DNA from: Planctomycetes bacterium RIFOXYC2_FULL_41_27
Lineage (GTDB): Bacteria > Planctomycetota > Brocadiia > Brocadiales > Brocadiaceae
Assembly: GCA_001828645.1 (NCBI GenBank)
Contig: MHZD01000022.1
Location: 1 to 9,259, forward strand
DNA length: 9,259 bases
Reading direction: 5' to 3'
Shown: positions 1-8,270 of the stretch, piece after piece
Numbering within the stretch: the stretch's first letter is position 1
Layout of the letters: each line of letters starts with the position of its first letter
The notes under the pieces: generated by a model
What the model saw: only the letters and a program-made list of their open reading frames with translations
Told to the model about the DNA's origin: nothing
Databases searched by the model: none
Program-made: the position numbers and the translations under genes

Positions 1-3119
<3,119 letters not shown>

Positions 3120-3125
3120 AAAATA

Positions 3126-3132
3126 CCCCCTT
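3126..3132 (-). promoter_or_regulatory. Ribosome-binding site of the four-helix gene
   Basis: AAGGGGG on the minus strand, 6 bases before ATG 3119. It is much stronger than anything before the longer in-frame start at 3185 and therefore decides the start. Confidence 0.6.
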
Positions 3133-3137
3133 AAACT

Positions 3138-3171
3138 GACAACTAAAAACTGACAACTAACAACTTTCAAC
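3138..3171. repeat. Right inverted repeat of the four-helix unit
   Basis: Ends CAACTTTCAAC, the exact complement of the left outer end. Just inside are two direct copies of ACTGACAACTA (3135-3145 and 3149-3159) spaced 14 bp apart, so the arm is built from short tandem units. On the minus strand it lies in the leader of the four-helix gene. Confidence 0.6.
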
Positions 3172-3187
3172 TTTAATCTGTACACGT

Positions 3188-4705
3188 TCAGTGCTCATGT
3201 GTTGCCCCTGCCTTACCCAGATCAGCCTTGAGAATAAAGCTGTTATGGGCAACGTATCGCTCACCCAGAGAAAGACCGTGTAATACCTCCACCCATTGTC
3301 CATCGTTTCGCCCTAATTCCAACGGACGGACCTCAAATAGATTACCGTACTGTACAAATACGACTGACCAATCACGATACGTTTGGATCGCATCCACGGG
3401 GACTGCAACAGATACCGTTACTTCCTCCTGAACAATTTCAACGGTTACAAAGAGGCCGGGACGCCAGTGTCCTTCCGTATTCTGTACTACAACTCTTCCC
3501 CTTGCAGTCCGAGTTTGCTCACCGACGAGTGGGCCGAGATACGTCAGCGTACCATCCGCCTTCAGACCCAATGCCTCAGACTTTACGGTAACGGTTTGCC
3601 CGATTTTTACTACGTTCAAGTCCTTAGTATACACTGTAACTTCAACCCAAACGTTTGAAAGGTCTGCAAGGACAAAGATGTCGGCATCCTCCTTAACTGA
3701 TTCTCCAACCGAGATGTGTTTTTCAATGACCATACCATCAAATAGTGCACGCACCTCGTACCTAGTAAGACTTCTATCTGTCTTGTCTGAAACTGTGTCC
3801 AGATCAGTTTGTGAAAGTCCTAAGGCCAGTAATTTTTGCTTAACTGTTTGCAAATTTATTTCCTCTTCCACCAGCGCCTGACGGCTGGCGAGATAGTCTT
3901 TTTCTGATGAAATCTTCTCTTTCCAGAGACGTTCCTTCCGGTCAAATGTTGCTCGGGTGAGTTCCACTCGTTTAATAGAAGCAATATATGCGCTCTTAAG
4001 TTCTGCCAGTTCCCGGCTGTCCAGAACGGCAATAACCTCACCATGATTAACTGTATCACCCTGATTTTTGTATACCGCAGTTACTACTCCTGAAAGCCGT
4101 GGTACGACGTGCACCACCTTATCGGCGTTGAGCTTAACCTCGCCTGGCAGTTCAATGACAGTTTTCATTTGAACAGGACCGGCAGTTTCAACGACTATTC
4201 CTGCGCTTTGTACTGCCTCAGGAGAGAGTTCGACCCTTCCTTCCACCTGTGAATATTCCCATCGATAAGTTTTCCCTTTCCGTTCTGCTAATACCTTAAC
4301 ATCAAAAGAGTGCGGTTCTTCAATAACCTTGTCACCACACAGATACTCACCCTCTCTCCGGAAATTAATCACTTCCACTCTGCCACCGAGCCTATGTAAT
4401 TCTATGGTCAGCTTTACTTCGTCAGGGTTAACCGCTTTTCCTCTATCAAATGCATAGACTCTGAACTGGGGAGGAACACCCCGTTCATAGATTGTAATCT
4501 CAACCTGAAAATCACCCTCTGACAATAATCTGCCCCCATGAGGCCCCTTCTCGTAATCTTCGTCCTCATGTTCCATCACTTCATCTTCGTGAGATATTCT
4601 CATTGTTTTTTCCATGTGTAAAATAACAAAGGCCAGAACAATTCCTACTAGAACAACAATGCCAATTGCATAATACTTTTTAAAATGAATTACTGAGTTT
4701 TTCAT
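3188..4705 (-). CDS. czcB: CzcB-type RND periplasmic adaptor (membrane-fusion protein)
   Basis: Periplasmic adaptor joining the CzcA pump to the outer-membrane channel; CzcB proteins also bind metal. 505 residues. Seen: N-terminal membrane anchor at about 11-30; an acidic/His linker (SHEDEVMEHEDEDYEKGPHGG, residues 38-58); an extra N-terminal domain to about 155; a lipoyl-like half around 188-230 (LPGEV, PRLSGVV, GDTVNHGEVIAVLDS); an alpha-helical hairpin at about 231-300 (ELAELKSAYIAS ... KISSEKDYLASRQ); a second lipoyl half and beta-barrel at 315-425 (VRALFDGMVIEKHISVGE, WRPGLFVTVEI); a membrane-proximal domain to the end; and a C-terminal HEH. The start has GAGGT at 4712-4716, 6 bases upstream and overlapping the ATPase stop; the genes are 4 bases apart, which suggests translational coupling. 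A relic of this gene's first codons lies at 7806-7824. Confidence 0.93.
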   Translation of the reverse strand: MKNSVIHFKKYYAIGIVVLVGIVLAFVILHMEKTMRISHEDEVMEHEDEDYEKGPHGGRLLSEGDFQVEITIYERGVPPQFRVYAFDRGKAVNPDEVKLTIELHRLGGRVEVINFRREGEYLCGDKVIEEPHSFDVKVLAERKGKTYRWEYSQVEGRVELSPEAVQSAGIVVETAGPVQMKTVIELPGEVKLNADKVVHVVPRLSGVVTAVYKNQGDTVNHGEVIAVLDSRELAELKSAYIASIKRVELTRATFDRKERLWKEKISSEKDYLASRQALVEEEINLQTVKQKLLALGLSQTDLDTVSDKTDRSLTRYEVRALFDGMVIEKHISVGESVKEDADIFVLADLSNVWVEVTVYTKDLNVVKIGQTVTVKSEALGLKADGTLTYLGPLVGEQTRTARGRVVVQNTEGHWRPGLFVTVEIVQEEVTVSVAVPVDAIQTYRDWSVVFVQYGNLFEVRPLELGRNDGQWVEVLHGLSLGERYVAHNSFILKADLGKAGATHEH

Positions 4706-4709
4706 ATTT

Positions 4710-6815
4710 TTACCTCAAAAGTCTCAGTCCATTTGCTATGACAAGCAACCCGCCTATCTCGTTAATCAGGAGCCCGGATACAAGGCCAATCCAGCCACAC
4801 AGGGCTACTGGTACCAGGAAGATGATGATGAGAAGGGAGACGATGATATTCTGCCGGATAATCTTTACTGCCCTTTGACTCAGTTTTATTATATATGGAA
4901 TTTTTAACAGGTCATCAGATATAAGTACAAAGTCGCTGGTCTCAATGGCTATATCAGTACCGGCTGCTCCCATAGCAACCCCAACATCTGACTCAGCCAT
5001 GGCGGGGGCATCATTGACCCCGTCTCCCACCATGGCAATACAATGATATTTTTCCTTCAGTTTCTTTACTGTCCCTACCTTATCTTCCGGGAGCAATCTG
5101 GCATAATATTCATCAATATTCGTCTCTCTGGTAATGGCATCGGCAGTTCCCTCATTATCGCCCGTAAGCATGATAATCCTTGCAATCCCCATATGTTTTA
5201 ACATCTGGATGACACTTTTTGCTTCTGCTCTTATTCTATCAGCTACGGCAATAATTCCGAGAGGTTCCTCCCGGGTCCCTAACAACACAACCGTTTTACC
5301 TTTCTTTTCTAACTCAGTGATTTGAACTTGAATCTTATCTATGGGAATTGAATACTCTGAAAAAAGTCGTTTATTTCCGATAAAGTATTCAGAAGTACCT
5401 ATTTTTGCCTTTATCCCCATCCCAGTCAGTGATTCGAAGGCGTCCACTGTATGAAGATTTAATCCTCGTTCCCTTGCCTGGCTTACAATAGTTTCCCCCA
5501 AAGCATGCTCAGAGTAACTCTCGATATTGGCAGCCAGTTGCAGTATTGTTTCCTCTGTCTGATTATTAAAAGGGATGATGTCGGTAACGGATGGTTTCCC
5601 GATGGTAATTGTTCCTGTCTTATCGAAGGCGATGGCCTTTAGTTTTTCAGCAATCTCTAAATAAACCCCTCCCTTTACCAATACCCCGTGCCGAGCCGCA
5701 TTCCCAATAGCCGCAACCACTGCAACAGGCACTGAAAGGGCAATACCACAGGAACAGGATACAACGAGAACCACCAATCCCCTATAGAACCAGTAAGAAA
5801 ATCCACCCCACAGCAATGGAGGAACTATCGCCACAGCAAAGGCCAGGGCAAACATTGAAGGGGTATAATACTTTCCAAATCTTTCACCAAAGCGCTGATA
5901 GCTGGATTTTCTTGCCTGTGCCTCTTCCACCAGATGAATTATCTTTGCGAGGGTGGTGTCCTTAGATAACTTTGTTACTGCCACTTCCAGGACGCCCCTT
6001 TGATTGAAAGTACCTGCAAAGACATCGTCTCTCTCCTTCTTTTCTACAGGGATCGATTCACCAGTAATAGGAGATTGATCAACACTGGAGTAGCCCTTTA
6101 TGACCTTTCCATCCAGGGGTATCTTTTCTCCTGGCCGTATGATTATACTGTCAGAAACCTCTACTTCTTCTACGGGTAAAATCACTTCTCTCCCGTTTCT
6201 CCTGACCAGTGCTTCTTTCGGTGCCAGTTCCATGAGCATCTTTACGGCACCTCTTGATTTGCTTACGGTATAAATCTCCAGGATATCACCTAACAAATAA
6301 ATAAACACTAACATAGATGCCTCTTCCCATAATTCAAGCGTTACCGCCCCTATAGCCCCTGTGACCATTAAGGTACGGATATTAAGGGTAAAGATTTTTA
6401 AGGCATTGAATGCCATCTTCGCAGGGTAATAACCGCCGGTAATAATGGCTATACTATGAAAAATAAGAGTTATTATTCCCTTCCATCCAAGTTTTTCTAA
6501 TACAAAGGCTGTTAAGGTAAAGAGACCGCATACTGAGAGGGCTATAATCCTCTTTTCCTTCCACCAGGCAATTTTGGGCTCGGTTTCCTTGACAACAGAC
6601 GCCTTCAATCCCGTTTCTGCAACACTCTTGATGATTTGTTGGATTGAAATTAACGAAGGGTCATAAACAACTTTTACCCCCTGAGTCGCAAGGTAGATTT
6701 CGAAGTTTTTTATCCCGGAGAGAGACTTCAACTTCTTCTCGATAATCGTCACCTCATCCTGACAATCCATTCCCTCGATAATCAGTTTATGTGTTTCAAT
6801 ATGTTCGTTTATCAT
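4710..6815 (-). CDS. P1B-type heavy-metal-translocating ATPase with variant metal site
   Basis: Cytoplasmic-membrane ATPase that exports a metal ion by a phospho-aspartate cycle. 701 residues. Seen in order: an N-terminal HMA-like domain (about 8-74) with GMDCQDE, one Cys where the usual pair is GMDCxxC; helices between about 90 and 185; actuator TGES at 251-254; TM6 metal site SCSCG with C354-S355-C356; phosphorylation site DKTGT at 398-402; SEHALG at 435-440; TGDN at 551-554; GDGVND at 597-602; and a final helix NEIGGLLVIANGLRLL at 685-700. All catalytic residues are intact, so it is probably active. Departures: CPC is CSC, His-Pro is His-Ala, and neither the TM7 Lys nor the TM8 Asp of E. 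coli ZntA is found. The czc context suggests Zn, Cd or Co, but these changes make specificity uncertain. No clear ribosome-binding site precedes ATG 6815; the HMA domain begins right after it, so the start is reasonable. Confidence 0.93.
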   Translation of the reverse strand: MINEHIETHKLIIEGMDCQDEVTIIEKKLKSLSGIKNFEIYLATQGVKVVYDPSLISIQQIIKSVAETGLKASVVKETEPKIAWWKEKRIIALSVCGLFTLTAFVLEKLGWKGIITLIFHSIAIITGGYYPAKMAFNALKIFTLNIRTLMVTGAIGAVTLELWEEASMLVFIYLLGDILEIYTVSKSRGAVKMLMELAPKEALVRRNGREVILPVEEVEVSDSIIIRPGEKIPLDGKVIKGYSSVDQSPITGESIPVEKKERDDVFAGTFNQRGVLEVAVTKLSKDTTLAKIIHLVEEAQARKSSYQRFGERFGKYYTPSMFALAFAVAIVPPLLWGGFSYWFYRGLVVLVVSCSCGIALSVPVAVVAAIGNAARHGVLVKGGVYLEIAEKLKAIAFDKTGTITIGKPSVTDIIPFNNQTEETILQLAANIESYSEHALGETIVSQARERGLNLHTVDAFESLTGMGIKAKIGTSEYFIGNKRLFSEYSIPIDKIQVQITELEKKGKTVVLLGTREEPLGIIAVADRIRAEAKSVIQMLKHMGIARIIMLTGDNEGTADAITRETNIDEYYARLLPEDKVGTVKKLKEKYHCIAMVGDGVNDAPAMAESDVGVAMGAAGTDIAIETSDFVLISDDLLKIPYIIKLSQRAVKIIRQNIIVSLLIIIFLVPVALCGWIGLVSGLLINEIGGLLVIANGLRLLR

Positions 6816-6845
6816 TATGTCTGTATCTTAAGTTTGCCTACGCAG

Positions 6846-6949
6846 TCCCCCTTACTAAAGGGGGATTCAGGGGGTTGTGTTTTTTCTGGGCTATCCCCGT
6901 TTTCACGAGGACAAGTTTACAACCCCCTCGCCCCCTTTTCTAAGGGGGA
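6846..6949. repeat. Composite inverted repeat with nested hairpins
   Basis: In the 218-bp gap between the lipoprotein and ATPase genes. Left arm 6846-6878 and right arm 6919-6949 are inverted copies, differing by a 2-base gap and about three substitutions; both carry a CCCCCTT-4-AAGGGGG hairpin and an outer GGGGGTTGT block. The spacer holds a third weak stem (TCCCCG at 6894-6899 with CGAGGA at 6906-6911). The whole can fold as one long hairpin or as three small ones, like a MITE or REP-pair element. It could weaken or end transcription between the two genes, but there is no following T-run, so I do not call a terminator. The rest of the gap, 6950-7033, is AT-rich and may hold the ATPase promoter; I cannot pick one convincingly. 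Confidence 0.7.
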
Positions 6950-7033
6950 TTTTCTATGCCATACATCGTATAAACCGCATAATTAAAATGAAAATTCTAT
7001 ACAATCAAGCTACGATAAAATTGGATTATTTTA

Positions 7034-7642
7034 TCATTGTTCTACACTCCAAGTGGGATAGTCACGTTTGAGTATTTTGGCGATAGCCAGCCATTTTCTC
7101 AACTCTTTCGCAATGTTCTCAGAGGTAATAGGCGCCATTCTTATTGGTCGGATTTTGGCTGGTGTTGTAAGTACATCTTCCGATTCTTTGGCGAGTTCGA
7201 AAGAAGATGTCGGGTCTTTTCCGATAAATTGTTCGATAAAATCTTTGTTAATCACTGGTTGTCCAGTACAATCTTTGGGATTTTTAACAATATGAATCTC
7301 TTGAATCATAATAGTGCGACCAACATCGACGACAAGTTCAAAGAGGCCGTGTTCTCCATCACCTTTAACCGGAAATGCCTTAGCCACCTCACTACGTCCA
7401 CGTCTGGCAGTCATAGAATAATAGACAACTATTTTTTCATCTTTACTAATTTCGATCCCATACTGGGCTAGTTCGTTGATTTGCTGATCTGTTAAACTAA
7501 CATGTTGCTTTTCAACCCATCCGAAAAGATGGCCTTTTTTCATTTCATGAAGAGCCATTTCTTGACCATGTTCAGTATGTGGGGTTTCTGCACAACCACA
7601 TGGTAATAAAATAATCAGCATACATACAAACCACTTTTTCAC
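7034..7642 (-). CDS. Putative lipoprotein with possible FMN-binding-like domain
   Basis: Unrecognised 202-residue envelope protein. From GTG 7642 it begins MKKWFVCMLIILLPCGCAE: two Lys, a hydrophobic core and Cys at 15 and 17, as in a lipoprotein signal, although Pro at -3 to C17 is not a standard lipobox. After this comes a His-containing stretch (H22, H25, H32, H38). Residues about 95-190 (HGLFELVVDVGRTIMIQEIH ... FIEQFIGKD ... ITSENIAKEL) resemble the RnfG/NqrC-type FMN-binding fold, but the SGAT-type flavinylation motif is replaced by MAPITS, so covalent flavin is unlikely if the alignment is right. I chose GTG because AAGGTGGGG lies just upstream; the in-frame TTG at 7663 has no such site. 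It lies upstream of the ATPase with a repeat between them. A metal-sensing or binding role is inference only. Confidence 0.75.
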   Translation of the reverse strand: MKKWFVCMLIILLPCGCAETPHTEHGQEMALHEMKKGHLFGWVEKQHVSLTDQQINELAQYGIEISKDEKIVVYYSMTARRGRSEVAKAFPVKGDGEHGLFELVVDVGRTIMIQEIHIVKNPKDCTGQPVINKDFIEQFIGKDPTSSFELAKESEDVLTTPAKIRPIRMAPITSENIAKELRKWLAIAKILKRDYPTWSVEQ

Positions 7643-7647
7643 AATGT

Positions 7648-7657
7648 CCCCACCTTC
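7648..7657 (-). promoter_or_regulatory. Ribosome-binding site of the putative lipoprotein gene
   Basis: GAAGGTGGGG on the minus strand, 5 bases before the GTG at 7642. It supports that GTG over the upstream TTG, as does the typical MKK signal-peptide start that results. Confidence 0.55.
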
Positions 7658-7682
7658 TTTCAATGCAATGGCCCTAGTCGCT

Positions 7683-7706
7683 GGTTCAATCGTCCTCGAT
7701 TGAACC
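7683..7706. repeat. Palindrome 1 (GGTTCAATCG stem)
   Basis: A perfect 10-bp stem GGTTCAATCG / CGATTGAACC with a 4-base TCCT loop. On the minus strand it falls about 40 bases upstream of the lipoprotein start, in the probable leader. It shares nine of ten stem positions with the palindrome at 7772-7794. It may be a dispersed repeat, an operator or an RNA leader hairpin; it is neither GC-rich nor followed by T's, so a terminator is unlikely. Confidence 0.7.
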
Positions 7707-7728
7707 GAAACATTTGGTATATTTTCAT

Positions 7729-7737
7729 TTTATAGCA
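7729..7737 (-). promoter_or_regulatory. Candidate extended -10 promoter for the lipoprotein gene
   Basis: TGCTATAAA on the minus strand fits an extended -10 (TGnTATAAT) about 90 bases upstream of the GTG start. No good -35 lies 16-18 bases further up. Transcription from here would place palindrome 1 in the 5' leader. Weak: judged by eye only. Confidence 0.25.
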
Positions 7738-7770
7738 GGTATTCATATCTATAGCTCAGTTCAAAATGTA

Positions 7771-7795
7771 TGGTTCAATCTGCAAGATTGAACCA
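7771..7795. repeat. Palindrome 2 (TGGTTCAATCT stem)
   Basis: A perfect 11-bp stem TGGTTCAATCT / AGATTGAACCA with a 3-base GCA loop. It is near-identical to palindrome 1, 65 bp away in the same intergenic region. It lies 10 bp from the relic ATPase/czcB junction, so it sits at or near a rearrangement breakpoint. Confidence 0.7.
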
Positions 7796-7805
7796 GCCAA
7801 GGGAC

Positions 7806-7850
7806 GAATTATGGAGTTTTTCATATTGTTACCCTAAAAGTCTCAATCCA
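7806..7850 (-). pseudogene. Relic of an ATPase-stop/czcB-start junction
   Basis: 39 of 45 positions match 4687-4731, the living junction between the ATPase and czcB genes. On the minus strand the relic reads GLRLLG, stop TAA, 6 bases, then ATG for MKNSII; the living copy reads GLRLLR, TAA, then MKNSVI. Homology fades next to the ynfA stop codon on one side and ends after about 18 bases of czcB on the other, shortly before palindrome 2. The relic ATG still opens a 22-codon frame ending at 7756, which is probably meaningless. It shows that a second ATPase-czcB pair, diverged from the present one, was once here. Confidence 0.8.
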
Positions 7851-7853
7851 AAA

Positions 7854-8192
7854 TTATCCCCTTGGCCAGTACATGATGATAACCACACCAATAAGGGCAA
7901 TAAAACCGCCAATCAGGTCAAATTTGTCCGGGGCTATCTTGTCAACCTGCCATCCCCACAGAATGGAAAGAACTATGAATACGCCACCATAGGCGGCATA
8001 AACCCGGCCAAAATTTGCAGGCTGGAATGTTGGTATAACGCCATAGATAACCAGCACAATCGCTCCGAATAAACCGACCCAAATACTCTTACCCGCTCTT
8101 AGCCAGAGCCATACCAAATATCCTCCGCCAATTTCGCATAATCCGGCAAGAACAAAAAAGAAAATTGACCTGGCAATCTCAATTTTTTCCAT
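7854..8192 (-). CDS. ynfA: YnfA / UPF0060 small membrane protein
   Basis: 112-residue inner-membrane protein with four predicted helices (about 8-28, 33-54, 62-80, 92-109). Family hallmarks seen: [16 protein letters not shown], the YGVIPTFQP loop, [20 protein letters not shown], and a C-terminal MYWPRG. The length is typical and complete. The family is related in shape to small multidrug-resistance (SMR) transporters, and E. coli YnfA has been reported to act in drug efflux; a metal substrate is not established. The start at 8192 has AAAGG at 8202-8206, 9 bases upstream. It follows the outer-membrane gene in the same direction, with a repeat-bearing 77-bp gap. Its stop codon directly abuts the relic of another ATPase gene, so it was probably placed here by recombination. 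Confidence 0.9.
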   Translation of the reverse strand: MEKIEIARSIFFFVLAGLCEIGGGYLVWLWLRAGKSIWVGLFGAIVLVIYGVIPTFQPANFGRVYAAYGGVFIVLSILWGWQVDKIAPDKFDLIGGFIALIGVVIIMYWPRG

Positions 8193-8204
8193 TTTTTACT
8201 ACCT

Positions 8205-8270
8205 TTATATTTCTTTGCGTTCTTTGCGCCTTTGTGGTGAACCGTTACGATAAATCTTTTTGCTCTTCAT
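8205..8270 (-). other. Short ORF overlapping the TolC stop (TAATG), possible gene-start relic
   Basis: The stop of the outer-membrane gene overlaps an ATG as TAATG, a common sign of coupled translation. The frame reads MKSKKIYRNG and continues into a CAAAG-type repeat before stopping after 21 codons. It may be the first few codons of a lost downstream gene cut off by the repeat, or chance. I do not think it makes a functional product. Confidence 0.2.
8211..8248. repeat. CAAAG-type interspersed repeat
   Basis: On the minus strand, GGTTCACCAC is followed by AAAGGCGCAAAGAACGCAAAG, a short degenerate tandem of CAAAG units. Similar repeats are widespread between genes in repeat-rich environmental genomes (from memory). 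It lies between the TolC-type gene and ynfA, directly upstream of the ynfA ribosome-binding site. Confidence 0.5.

Noticed and set aside
3120..3185. Longer N-terminus for the four-helix protein starting at 3185
   Set aside because: The extra 22 residues only translate the flanking inverted repeat, and a good ribosome-binding site supports ATG 3119.
3856..4059. Minus-strand frame of 67 codons inside czcB
   Set aside because: It is an alternative frame of the well-supported czcB helical hairpin with no start signal.
6846..6949. CRISPR array
   Set aside because: There are only two repeat copies, in opposite orientation, with no regular spacers.
7037..7471. Plus-strand frame of 144 codons opposite the lipoprotein gene
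   Set aside because: The minus frame has a ribosome-binding site, signal peptide and plausible domain; the plus product has none of these.
7683..7706. Rho-independent terminator
   Set aside because: The stem is AT-rich for a terminator, no T-run follows on either strand, and it lies upstream rather than downstream of the adjacent gene.
7770..8072. Plus-strand frame of 100 codons over ynfA
   Set aside because: It is antisense to a complete, strongly conserved YnfA family protein.
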